DNA from: Alphaproteobacteria bacterium
GTDB taxonomy: Bacteria; Pseudomonadota; Alphaproteobacteria; Rhizobiales; Beijerinckiaceae
Reading direction: 5' to 3'
NCBI GenBank assembly: GCA_016869595.1
Contig: VGDT01000011.1
Location: 1-64,000, forward strand
DNA length: 64,000 nucleotides
Both the position numbers and the translations under genes were made by a program. The notes under the pieces are model-generated. The model saw only the letters and a list, made by a program, of their open reading frames with translations, was not told where the DNA came from and ran no database searches. Positions 26,664-34,884 of this stretch are shown here, piece after piece (position 1 is the first letter of the stretch; every line of letters begins with the position of its first letter).

Positions 26664-27137
26664 ATGGCTGGCGCTGCTCAGTATAGCGACGAGCGCGCGC
26701 GGGAGATCATCGCCGCCCATATGGGTCTTGAAGGACCCGCGATGCCTATTCTGCACGCGATTCAAAAAGAATTCGGCTATGTGCCGGACGCCGCCGTTAA
26801 GCAAATGGCCGAGGCGCTCAATATCTCGCGCGCCGAAATGCATGGCGTGGTCACCTTTTATCACGACTTCCATCGCGCCCCGCATGGTCGCCATACGTTG
26901 AAGATCTGCCGCGCCGAATCCTGCCAGTCGATGGGCGCCGAGCGACAGGCGCGGGCATTTCTTGACAAGTTGAAGCTCGACTGGGGCGGCACGACGCCGG
27001 ACGGCGCGTTGACCGTCGAGCCGGTCTATTGTCTGGGCCTGTGCGCGCATAGCCCTTCCGCGCTTTACGACGGGGAGCCGATCGGCTGCGTCGATTCTGA
27101 AAGGCTCGACGAAATCGCCGCGGAGGCGCGCGACTGA
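26664..27137 (+). CDS. fdsG: NAD-dependent formate dehydrogenase, gamma subunit
   Basis: A 157-residue NuoE-like thioredoxin-fold subunit with a [2Fe-2S] cluster. The four ligands appear in CRAESCQSMGA and CLGLCAHSPSA. GAAAGGGAAGAA precedes the ATG. The stop overlaps the fdsB start by one base. It passes electrons within the soluble Fds complex that oxidises formate to CO2 with NAD+. Confidence 0.96.
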   Translation: MAGAAQYSDERAREIIAAHMGLEGPAMPILHAIQKEFGYVPDAAVKQMAEALNISRAEMHGVVTFYHDFHRAPHGRHTLKICRAESCQSMGAERQARAFLDKLKLDWGGTTPDGALTVEPVYCLGLCAHSPSALYDGEPIGCVDSERLDEIAAEARD

Positions 27138-28687
27138 TGGCCAAGGTATACATCCCGCTGGATATGGCCGCCGTCGCGATGGGCGCCGACAAGCTCGCCG
27201 CCGCCGTCGCGAAAGAAGCCGCCGCCCGCGGCGAAAACATCGAGATCGTCAGAAACGGCTCGCGTGGAATGCTCTGGCTCGAACCCCTGATCGAGGTGGA
27301 GACTCCCGCGGGCCGTGTCGGTTATGGGCCGGCAAAGGTCAAGGACGTCGCGTCGCTGTTCGACGCCGGCTTCCTCGCCGGCGCCGCGCATGCGCTGAAC
27401 ATCGGGATCGTCGACGAACATCCCTGGATGAAGAAGCAGAACCGCGTCACCTTCGTGCGCTGCGGCGTGATCGATCCGCTGTCGGTCGCCGAATATGAGG
27501 CGCATAACGGGTTCAAGGGCCTCAAACGCGCCTTCGAGGTCGGACCCGCGGCCGTTGTGGAGGAAGTCACCAAGTCGGGCCTGCGCGGCCGCGGCGGCGC
27601 GGGCTTTCCGACCGGCATCAAGTGGAAGACGGTGGCGGACTGTCCGCCCGGCCAGAAATACGTGGTGGTCAATGCCGACGAGGGCGATTCCGGCACTTTC
27701 GCCGACCGCATGATCATGGAGGGCGATCCGTTCTCGCTGATCGAAGGCATGCTGATTTGTGGATACGCCGTTGGCGCTTCCAAGGGCTATGTCTATCTGC
27801 GCTCCGAATATCCGATCGTCGCCAAGGTCTTCCAGGCGGCGATCGAGACGGCGCATGAGGCGGGCTGGCTCGGTAAGGACATTAAGGGCTCGGGTTTCGA
27901 CTTCGACGTCGAATTGCGCATTGGGGCCGGGGCCTATGTCTGCGGCGAGGAGACCTCGCTGCTCGAATCTCTCGAAGGCAAGCGCGGCATCGTCCGCGCC
28001 AAGCCGCCGCTGCCGGCCCATGTTGGTCTCTTCGGCAAGCCCACGGTTATCAACAATGTGCTGTCCATGGCCACGATACCGATGATCATGGAGAAGGGCG
28101 CCAAGCATTACGCCGATCTGGGCGTCGGCCGCTCGCGCGGCACCATGCCGCTGCAGATCGCCGGCAACGTCAAATATGGCGGTCTCTTCGAGACGGACTT
28201 CGGGATTCCGCTCGGCGTGGTCGTCAACGAGATCGCCGGCGGCACCCGCTCTGGTCGTCCCGTCCGCGCGGTCCAGGTCGGCGGCCCGCTGGGCGCCTAC
28301 GTTCCGGTGTCGCTTTTCGACCTTCCGATCGACTACGAGGCGTTCGCCGCCAAGGACAGCCTGATCGGCCATGGCGGCCTCGTGGTTTTCGACGACACTG
28401 TCGACATGTCCTGGATGGCGCGCTTCGGCATGGAGTTCTGCGCCATCGAAAGCTGCGGCAAATGCACGCCCTGCAGGCTCGGCTCGACACGTGGCGTCGA
28501 AACGATCGACAAAATTCGCGACGGTCTGAACGTCGCCGCGAACATCGAGCTCCTGAAGGATCTTTGCCACACGATGAGGTTTGGCTCGCTCTGTGCATTG
28601 GGCGGCTTTGCGCCCTATCCGGTCGAGAGCGCGCTTCGCCATTTTCCTGAGGACTTCCGCAAGCCGGCCCTTGAAGCCGCTGAGTGA
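27137..28687 (+). CDS. fdsB: NAD-dependent formate dehydrogenase, beta subunit (NuoF-like)
   Basis: A 516-residue flavoprotein carrying the FMN and NAD site. The FMN/NAD motifs are LRGRGGAGFPTGIKW, ADEGDSGTFADR, GAGAYVCGEETSLL and the [4Fe-4S] site SCGKCTPCRLGS. It has the N-terminal thioredoxin-like extension (about residues 1-115) that distinguishes FdsB from plain NuoF. Ends 10 bases before fdsA. Confidence 0.96.
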   Translation: MAKVYIPLDMAAVAMGADKLAAAVAKEAAARGENIEIVRNGSRGMLWLEPLIEVETPAGRVGYGPAKVKDVASLFDAGFLAGAAHALNIGIVDEHPWMKKQNRVTFVRCGVIDPLSVAEYEAHNGFKGLKRAFEVGPAAVVEEVTKSGLRGRGGAGFPTGIKWKTVADCPPGQKYVVVNADEGDSGTFADRMIMEGDPFSLIEGMLICGYAVGASKGYVYLRSEYPIVAKVFQAAIETAHEAGWLGKDIKGSGFDFDVELRIGAGAYVCGEETSLLESLEGKRGIVRAKPPLPAHVGLFGKPTVINNVLSMATIPMIMEKGAKHYADLGVGRSRGTMPLQIAGNVKYGGLFETDFGIPLGVVVNEIAGGTRSGRPVRAVQVGGPLGAYVPVSLFDLPIDYEAFAAKDSLIGHGGLVVFDDTVDMSWMARFGMEFCAIESCGKCTPCRLGSTRGVETIDKIRDGLNVAANIELLKDLCHTMRFGSLCALGGFAPYPVESALRHFPEDFRKPALEAAE

Positions 28688-28697
28688 GGTAGCCGCC

Positions 28698-31577
28698 ATG
28701 ACGCTCATTAAGGAAATCGATTACGGCACGCCCGAATCAAAATCCGAGAAACTTGTGACGCTGACCATCGACGGGAAGAACGTCACCGTGCCCGAGGGCA
28801 CGTCGATCATGCGCGCGGCGATGGAGATCGGCACGGAGATCCCCAAGCTCTGCGCGACCGACAACATCCAGGCCTTCGGCTCTTGCCGACTCTGCGTCAT
28901 CGAGATCGAGGGCCGTAACGGCACGCCGGCCTCCTGCACCACGCCGGTCGCGCCGGGCATTTCCGTCAAGACGCAGACGCCGCGACTCGCCGCCATCCGT
29001 CGCGGCGTGATGGAGCTTTATATTTCCGACCATCCGCTCGACTGTCTCACCTGCGCGGCCAATGGCGACTGCGAGCTGCAGGATATGGCGGGCGCAGTCG
29101 GTCTGCGGGACGTCCGCTATGGCTATGACGGCGCCAATCACGTTTTCGCTCGCAACAGTGGCGAAGCGAATTTCAATTGGAGGCCGAAAGACGAGTCGAA
29201 CCCCTATTTCAGTTACGATCCGTCCAAGTGCATCGTTTGTAATCGTTGCGTGCGCGCCTGCGAAGAAGTGCAGGGCACCTTCGCGCTAACCATCTCCGGC
29301 CGCGGTTTCGACTCGCGCGTTTCGCCGGGCATGGACGAAGCCTTCATGGAATCGGAATGCGTGTCCTGCGGCGCCTGCGTGCAGGCTTGTCCGACAGCGA
29401 CGCTAATTGAGAAGTCGGTCATCTCCGTCGGTCAGCCCGAGCATTCCGAAGTGACGACCTGCGCCTATTGCGGCGTCGGCTGCACCTTCAAAGCCGAAAT
29501 GCGCGGCGAGGAAGTCGTCCGCATGGTTCCCTGGAAGGAAGGCAAGGCCAACCACGGCCATAGCTGCATCAAGGGCCGCTTCGCCTATGGCTATGCCCAT
29601 CACGGCGACCGCATCCTCAATCCGATGGTCCGCGAGTCGATCAATGAGCCCTGGCGGGTTGTCTCGTGGGACGAAGCGATCAGCTTCGCCGCCGCCCGGC
29701 TGAAAGCCGCGCAAGAGAAATACGGAAAGAATTCTGTCGGCGTGATCACCTCGTCGCGCTGCACGAATGAGGAAAGCTACCTCGTCCAGAAGCTCGCGCG
29801 TCAAGGTTTCCGCAATAACAACACCGACACCTGCGCGCGCGTCTGCCACTCGCCGACTGGATACGGTTTGTCGCAGGCGTTTGGCACGTCCGCCGGCACG
29901 CAGGATTTCGACTCGGTTGATGACGCCGACGTCATTCTCGTCATGGGCGCCAATCCGACCGACGCGCATCCGGTGTTCGGCTCGCGCATGAAGAAGCGTT
30001 TGCGGGAAGGCGCCAAGCTGATCGTCATCGATCCGCGCCGCATCGACCTCGTGAAGTCCCCACACATCAAGGCGGACTATCACCTTCCGCTCAAGCCCGG
30101 CGCCAATGTCGCGATGATCACGGCGCTGGCGCATGTCATCGTGACCGAAAATCTCGTCAATCTCGATTTCGTGAAATCGCGCTGCGACTGGGACGAATAT
30201 CAGGATTGGGCGGAATTCGTGGCGCTGCCGAAGAACAGTCCCGAGGCGCTCGAAAGCGTGCTCGGCGTGCCGGCCGCCGACATTCGCAACGCTGCGCGTC
30301 TCTATGCGACGGGCGGCAACGCCGCGATCTATTACGGCCTCGGCGTCACCGAGCATGCGCAAGGCTCGACGACGGTCATGGGGATCGCCAATCTGGCGAT
30401 GGCGACCGGCAATCTCGGCCGGCGCGGCGTCGGCGTAAATCCGTTGCGCGGTCAGAACAATGTGCAGGGCTCCTGCGATATGGGCTCGTTCCCGCATGAG
30501 CTGCCGGGCTATCGCCATATCTCCAACGATGCGGCGCGTCAGGCGTTCGAGAAAGATTGGGGCGTTTCGCTCGATCCGGAGCCCGGCCTGCGCATCCCCA
30601 ACATGTTCGACGCGGCGATCGAAGGCGTGTTCAAAGGACTCTATGTCCAGGGCGAAGACATTCTGCAGTCCGACCCCGATACGAGCCATGTGTCGCGCGC
30701 GCTGGCGAATATGGACATCGTCATCGTGCAGGATCTCTTCCTGGTCGAGACGGCGAATTACGCGCATGTCTTCCTGCCGGGCGCGACATTCCTCGAGAAG
30801 GACGGCACCTTCACCAACGCCGAGCGCCGCATTCAGCGCGTCACCAAGGTGATGTCGCCGAAGAACGGCTATGCGGATTGGCAAGTCACCCAGCTTCTCG
30901 CCAACAAGCTCGGGCTCAATTGGAACTACACCAACGCAAGCCAGATCATGGACGAAATCGCGCGCCTGACGCCGTCCTTCGCCGGCGTGTCGTTCAAGCG
31001 ACTCGAAGAAGTCGGTTCGCTGCAATGGCCGGTCAACGCAGACTCGCCGGACGGCATGCCGATCATGCACATCAATGGCTTCGCGCGCGGCAAGGGCAAA
31101 TTCGTCATCACCGAATATGTCCCGACCGATGAGAAAGTGGGGCCGCGTTTCCCGCTGCTGCTCACGACTGGGCGCATCCTGTCGCAATACAATGTCGGCG
31201 CGCAGACGCGGCGAACCGAGAACACCCAGTGGCATCCTGAGGACGTTCTCGAAATTCATCCGCATGACGCGGAAGATCGCGGCGTGCGCGACGGCGACTG
31301 GGTGAAGATCGCGAGCCGGGCCGGCGAGACGACGCTGCGCGCCAAGATCACGGATCGCGTCGCGCCGGGCGTCGTCTATACGACGTTCCATCATCCGACC
31401 ACTCAGGCCAATGTTGTCACGACCGACAATTCCGACTGGGCGACCAATTGTCCGGAATATAAGGTGACGGCCGTTCAGGTCTCGACCACGAACGGGCCGA
31501 CCGATTGGCAGCATCAGTATCGCGAGCTGACGGAGCAGAGCCGTCGCATCGCGAGCGCGATCGACGCGGCGGAATGA
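28698..31577 (+). CDS. fdsA: NAD-dependent formate dehydrogenase, alpha (catalytic) subunit
   Basis: A 959-residue molybdenum/tungsten bis-MGD enzyme. In order: a [2Fe-2S] domain (CATDNIQAFGSCRLCVIE), a His-Cys cluster region (DHPLDCLTCAANGDCELQ), two [4Fe-4S] clusters (CIVCNRCVRACEEV, CVSCGACVQACPTATL), a third in CAYCGVGCTF, and the active site DTCARVCHSPTG. Cys383 is the metal ligand and His384 follows it, matching Cys386/His387 of the Rhodobacter capsulatus enzyme. It contains no Sec codon. ATG 28698 is chosen; the frame opens at 28581 inside fdsB. Its stop overlaps fdhD. Confidence 0.97.
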   Translation: MTLIKEIDYGTPESKSEKLVTLTIDGKNVTVPEGTSIMRAAMEIGTEIPKLCATDNIQAFGSCRLCVIEIEGRNGTPASCTTPVAPGISVKTQTPRLAAIRRGVMELYISDHPLDCLTCAANGDCELQDMAGAVGLRDVRYGYDGANHVFARNSGEANFNWRPKDESNPYFSYDPSKCIVCNRCVRACEEVQGTFALTISGRGFDSRVSPGMDEAFMESECVSCGACVQACPTATLIEKSVISVGQPEHSEVTTCAYCGVGCTFKAEMRGEEVVRMVPWKEGKANHGHSCIKGRFAYGYAHHGDRILNPMVRESINEPWRVVSWDEAISFAAARLKAAQEKYGKNSVGVITSSRCTNEESYLVQKLARQGFRNNNTDTCARVCHSPTGYGLSQAFGTSAGTQDFDSVDDADVILVMGANPTDAHPVFGSRMKKRLREGAKLIVIDPRRIDLVKSPHIKADYHLPLKPGANVAMITALAHVIVTENLVNLDFVKSRCDWDEYQDWAEFVALPKNSPEALESVLGVPAADIRNAARLYATGGNAAIYYGLGVTEHAQGSTTVMGIANLAMATGNLGRRGVGVNPLRGQNNVQGSCDMGSFPHELPGYRHISNDAARQAFEKDWGVSLDPEPGLRIPNMFDAAIEGVFKGLYVQGEDILQSDPDTSHVSRALANMDIVIVQDLFLVETANYAHVFLPGATFLEKDGTFTNAERRIQRVTKVMSPKNGYADWQVTQLLANKLGLNWNYTNASQIMDEIARLTPSFAGVSFKRLEEVGSLQWPVNADSPDGMPIMHINGFARGKGKFVITEYVPTDEKVGPRFPLLLTTGRILSQYNVGAQTRRTENTQWHPEDVLEIHPHDAEDRGVRDGDWVKIASRAGETTLRAKITDRVAPGVVYTTFHHPTTQANVVTTDNSDWATNCPEYKVTAVQVSTTNGPTDWQHQYRELTEQSRRIASAIDAAE

Positions 31578-32401
31578 CAGAAACGCCATCGCCGACCCTT
31601 CGAGTAGAATGCTTGGCGCGCCGTCACGATGTGACGGCGCGTTCTTCTCGCGTGATCCCCGAGGAGACGCCGATCGCCTTCACCTATGGCGGCGCCACCC
31701 ATGCGGTGATGATGGCGACGCCGGCGGATCTGGAGGATTTCGCGATCGGCTTCGCGCTCACCGAAGGGCTGATCGACTCGCCGGAGCAGGCGGGCGACGT
31801 CGAGATCATCGCCTCCGACGCCGGCATTGAGCTGCGCGCTTGGCTCAAGGGCGGACGGCAGGAGGCCTACGCCGAACGTCGCCGTTCGATGGCGGGACCG
31901 ACAGGCTGCGGTCTCTGCGGCATAGAGAGTCTGGAGGCGGCGACCCGCGTTCTGCCGATGCTCGACAATGCTTTAGAAGTGCGCGCCGACGCTTTGATCG
32001 AGGCGATGGAGCGTCTTCCCTCAGCTCAGAAATACAATCAGGACACGCGCGCCATTCATGCCGCGGCCTTCTGGAATCCGGTCTCCGGCGCGCTGATCGC
32101 GCGCGAAGACGTCGGCCGCCACAACGCCCTCGACAAGCTCGCGGGCGCCTTGACGCGTCAGGCCATCGCCGGGACGCAGGGCGTCGTGTTGATGACAAGC
32201 CGCGTTTCCGTCGAACTCGTGCAGAAGGCGGCGCGCATGGGCGCGCCGATCATCGCCGCCGTCTCCGCGCCGACCGCGCTCGCCGTACGCAACGCGCAAC
32301 ACTGCGGCATGACGCTCGTCGCGGTCATGCGCGGCCGAGACTTCGAAATCTTTACCCATCCGGGACGCATCCTCGAACAGGTTTCCGCACATGTCGCATG
32401 A
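31574..32401 (+). CDS. fdhD: Formate dehydrogenase sulfurtransferase (FdhD/FdsC)
   Basis: A 275-residue FdhD-type protein that transfers sulfur to the bis-MGD cofactor of the formate dehydrogenase and so activates it. The catalytic cysteine pair is in GPTGCGLCGIES; EDVGRHNALDKLAGA and MTSRVSVELVQKAARMGAP are diagnostic. It starts at ATG 31574 overlapping the fdsA stop, and overlaps fdsD by 11 bases. In fds operons this gene is also called fdsC. Confidence 0.95.
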   Translation: MTETPSPTLRVECLARRHDVTARSSRVIPEETPIAFTYGGATHAVMMATPADLEDFAIGFALTEGLIDSPEQAGDVEIIASDAGIELRAWLKGGRQEAYAERRRSMAGPTGCGLCGIESLEAATRVLPMLDNALEVRADALIEAMERLPSAQKYNQDTRAIHAAAFWNPVSGALIAREDVGRHNALDKLAGALTRQAIAGTQGVVLMTSRVSVELVQKAARMGAPIIAAVSAPTALAVRNAQHCGMTLVAVMRGRDFEIFTHPGRILEQVSAHVA

Positions 32402-32663
32402 CTCGGTCGATAAGCTCGTCAGAATGGCTAACCAGATCGGAAAGTTCTTCGTGGCTCAGAAGCATCCCGAAGGCGTTGCGAGCATGACGGATCATTTGAA
32501 GAAGTTTTGGGACCCGCGCATGCGCGACGCGATTATCGCTCATGTCGATCACGGCGGCGCTGGGCTTGATCCGATCGCGATCGAGGCGGTGAAGCGCCTC
32601 AGACATCGAGCCGGCGCCGCCGCTTCGGGATTGCGCCCCGGCGAGGGCGGCGCCGACGGCTAA
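32391..32663 (+). CDS. fdsD: Formate dehydrogenase delta subunit
   Basis: A 90-residue FdsD protein with the family core KLVRMANQIGKFFVAQ and DHLKKFWDPRMRDAIIAHVD, then an Ala/Gly-rich tail. Small accessory subunit needed for a stable, active complex in other bacteria. Last gene of the operon. Confidence 0.95.
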   Translation: MSHDSVDKLVRMANQIGKFFVAQKHPEGVASMTDHLKKFWDPRMRDAIIAHVDHGGAGLDPIAIEAVKRLRHRAGAAASGLRPGEGGADG

Positions 32664-32769
32664 ACGCCTTCGTCCTTTCGCGCCCACAACAACATTGGAT
32701 GTCCGCGCTTGTGTCGCATAGGTCTGAAGTCTTGATGCAGCGACGCCAAATAATTCTTAAGCTGACTGA

Positions 32770-33291
32770 ATGATGACCGATCAGATTTGTCCCTGCCGCG
32801 CGATGGACGCGCAACAGCAGCTCGCCTATTCGGCCTGCTGCGCCCCTTACATCGAACGAAGAGCGCCGGCGCCCACCGCCGAAGCGCTGATGCGCTCGCG
32901 CTACACCGCCTTCGCGGTCGGCGACATCGATTATCTTGTCGACACCTTGGCGCCAGAGTCGCGTTACGATTTCGACCGCAAGGCGATCACGCATTGGTCG
33001 CGCAGCTCGCAATGGCTCGGTCTCGAGATTCTGTCGACGGAGCAGGGGCAGCCGGGCGATGAAAGGGGCTACGTCGAGTTCGTCGCGCATTTTGCCAGCG
33101 AGGGAGAGCGCTATGCGCACCGAGAGCGGTCTTTGTTTCGGCACGAGGCGAACGATGGCCGCTGGTATTTCCTCGAAGAAGCCAATCGCAAGAACGCGCC
33201 GATCGTCAAGGGCAAGCAGACGGGGCGCAACGATCCATGTCCCTGCGGCTCCGGCAAAAAATTCAAGAAGTGCTGCGGCGCCGCCACGTGA
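32770..33291 (+). CDS. YchJ-family protein with SEC-C metal-binding motif
   Basis: A 173-residue UPF0225/YchJ protein. The N-terminal cysteine motif CPCRAM...[10 protein letters not shown], the central [18 protein letters not shown] domain and the C-terminal zinc-binding SEC-C tail ([19 protein letters not shown]) are all present. Two ATG codons are in tandem at 32770. Function unknown. Confidence 0.92.
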   Translation: MMTDQICPCRAMDAQQQLAYSACCAPYIERRAPAPTAEALMRSRYTAFAVGDIDYLVDTLAPESRYDFDRKAITHWSRSSQWLGLEILSTEQGQPGDERGYVEFVAHFASEGERYAHRERSLFRHEANDGRWYFLEEANRKNAPIVKGKQTGRNDPCPCGSGKKFKKCCGAAT

Positions 33292-33347
33292 AGCTGGGCT
33301 TGCATCGCTTTAATCAAACTCAGCGAAATTTCGCATCGCCAAGGTCT

Positions 33348-33372
33348 GGAACAAAGCGGCTCCGCCCACGTT
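33348..33372 (+). promoter_or_regulatory. EcfG-type general stress promoter (exact consensus) before csbD
   Basis: GGAAC at 33348-33352, a 16-base spacer and CGTT at 33369-33372 match the alphaproteobacterial EcfG/RpoE2 consensus GGAAC-N16/17-CGTT exactly. The expected start of transcription is about 30 bases before the CsbD gene. Confidence 0.75.
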
Positions 33373-33411
33373 TTGCCGGCGTGAAACATTCCTAACCTCG
33401 GAGCATGGGCG

Positions 33412-33612
33412 ATGGATTGGAATCGCGTCGAAGGCAATTGGAAACAGTTCAAGGGCAAGGTGCGCGAGAAGTGGGCCCAGTTGACCGACGACGATCTCGC
33501 TCGCATGGACGGCAAGCGCGAGCAATTCGAAGGCATTCTTCAGGAGCGCTATGGCGAGGGGCGGGATCGCATCCGCGAAGAAGTCAACACCTGGCTCAAG
33601 ACTCTCAACTGA
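33412..33612 (+). CDS. CsbD-family stress protein
   Basis: A 66-residue CsbD-like protein: MDWNRVEGNWKQFKGKVREK, then WAQLTDDDLARMDGKREQFE and a GRDRIREEVNTWL helix. This is the typical proteobacterial YjbJ/CsbD form, often strongly induced in stress. An exact EcfG-type promoter lies upstream. Biochemical role unknown. Confidence 0.93.
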   Translation: MDWNRVEGNWKQFKGKVREKWAQLTDDDLARMDGKREQFEGILQERYGEGRDRIREEVNTWLKTLN

Positions 33613-33672
33613 GCGCCAGCTTTCAAAGCGTCGCGGGCTTAGGCGCGCGATGCTTCTCCGCCGGCAGGCGTC

Positions 33673-33882
33673 CTACTCGGCCGGCCGAGATAGTCGCGCA
33701 AGCAGGTCCTGCACCTCATCCGGCATGGGTTCGCGGAGACTGTCCTCATACAGCTGGCGCAGTTCCACCATCAATTGGGCGGTGAATCCGAGCAGCGACA
33801 GATGCGACGCTGTGTCCTTTCTCTGCTCGGTTAGCGTTCGCCGTCGACGTCCCGGCGTGTCATGTTCAACCTTCTTTTCCAT
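33673..33882 (-). CDS. NepR-like anti-sigma factor
   Basis: A 69-residue protein. After a basic N-terminus it carries LMVELRQLYEDSLREPMP followed by DEVQDLLARL, matching the NepR pattern (L-x2-LYdd-v-EPvPd-f-dLL-xL) as I know it. NepR binds the sigma factor EcfG until phosphorylated PhyR titrates it. AGGA precedes ATG 33882. Neither ecfG nor phyR is next to it, so it may be a second, orphan NepR. Confidence 0.6.
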   Translation of the reverse strand: MEKKVEHDTPGRRRRTLTEQRKDTASHLSLLGFTAQLMVELRQLYEDSLREPMPDEVQDLLARLSRPAE

Positions 33883-33959
33883 TTCGAAGTCCTGGCGCGG
33901 GGGTCTGGTATGAGAGTCGGCAATTCAACAAGAGGTGAGAGGTTTTCATTCCTGAATTC

Positions 33960-33985
33960 AACAATATGAGCGGCCAAAATGTTCC
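33960..33985 (-). promoter_or_regulatory. Near-consensus EcfG promoter before the NepR-like gene
   Basis: On the minus strand: GGAAC, 17-base spacer, TGTT (one mismatch in the -10). It lies about 80 bases before the NepR-like start and faces away from the ku promoter. Confidence 0.45.
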
Positions 33986-34021
33986 CGCCACGGCCAAACT
34001 TGTTCTTTATTCGGCGGAAGC

Positions 34022-34046
34022 GGAACGAGGCGCTCAAACAGACGTT
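34022..34046 (+). promoter_or_regulatory. EcfG-type general stress promoter (exact consensus) before ku
   Basis: GGAAC at 34022-34026, a 16-base spacer and CGTT at 34043-34046 match the consensus exactly. The ku start is 31 bases downstream of the -10, a normal leader length. Confidence 0.75.
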
Positions 34047-34077
34047 ATTCCAGACGTCCATGTTTTAGGGGGTCGGG

Positions 34078-34884
34078 ATGGCGCCGCGGTCCTTCTGGAA
34101 GGGCTATCTGAAGCTTTCGCTCGTGACCTGCCCGGTCGCGATGACGCCGGCCACTACGGAAGGCGAAAAAGTCCGCTTCCATATCCTTAATCGAAACACC
34201 GGCAATCGAGTCGTCAGCCAATATGTCGATTCGGTCACCGGCGCGCCCATCGGCGAAGACGACGCCGTGAAAGGCTACCCCCGCAGCGAAGACGACTATG
34301 TGCTCTTGGAGGACGAGGAACTCGACACCTTAAGTCTCGAAAGCACGCGAACGATCGATGTCGACACATTCGCCCCGGCGGCGAGCATCGACTGGATCTG
34401 GTTCGACAAGCCGCATTATCTCATCCCCGACGATCCGATCGGCGTCGAGGCCTTTTCAGTCATTCGCGATGCGATGAAAGCGACAGGCACGGTCGGGCTC
34501 TCGCGCCTCGTGATGTATCGGCGCGAACGCGCCGTGATGATCGAGCCGCGCGACAAGGGTTTGATTTTATGGACGCTACGCTTCGCCGACGAAGTGCGCG
34601 ATCCTAACGACTACCTTGACAAAATTCGCGCCGAAACGCCGAACGCGAAAGCTTTCGGCCTGATTTCCAAATTGATCGAGAAGCGCAAGAGTCATTGGGA
34701 CCCTTCGATGACTCAGGATTCTGTCCAAGCTCAGTTGCTCGACATCATTTCCGGAAAAAAGAAGGAGCGCACATCCGCGCGCGGCAAGAAACAGGCGCCC
34801 GCGACTCCGAGCAACGTCGTCAACATCATGGATGCGCTTCGCAAGAGCATCGATGCGGAAAAGCGCAGTTCGAAGCGCCGCTAA
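34078..34884 (+). CDS. ku: Ku DNA end-binding protein (first copy)
   Basis: A 268-residue bacterial Ku core: APRSFWKGYLKLSLVTCPVA, RVVSQYVDSVTGAPI, the KGYP.EDDYVLLEDEELDTL segment and WDPSMTQDSVQAQLLDIISG near the end, with a Lys/Arg-rich C-terminal tail that would aid DNA binding and LigD recruitment. The ribosome region GGGGGTCGGG precedes the ATG. It is convergent with ligD and their stop codons overlap by 4 bases. Confidence 0.95.
   Translation: MAPRSFWKGYLKLSLVTCPVAMTPATTEGEKVRFHILNRNTGNRVVSQYVDSVTGAPIGEDDAVKGYPRSEDDYVLLEDEELDTLSLESTRTIDVDTFAPAASIDWIWFDKPHYLIPDDPIGVEAFSVIRDAMKATGTVGLSRLVMYRRERAVMIEPRDKGLILWTLRFADEVRDPNDYLDKIRAETPNAKAFGLISKLIEKRKSHWDPSMTQDSVQAQLLDIISGKKKERTSARGKKQAPATPSNVVNIMDALRKSIDAEKRSSKRR

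Noticed and set aside
29403-31589. 728-codon minus-strand frame opposite fdsA
   Set aside because: Antisense shadow of the formate dehydrogenase gene, whose metal-cluster motifs are complete.
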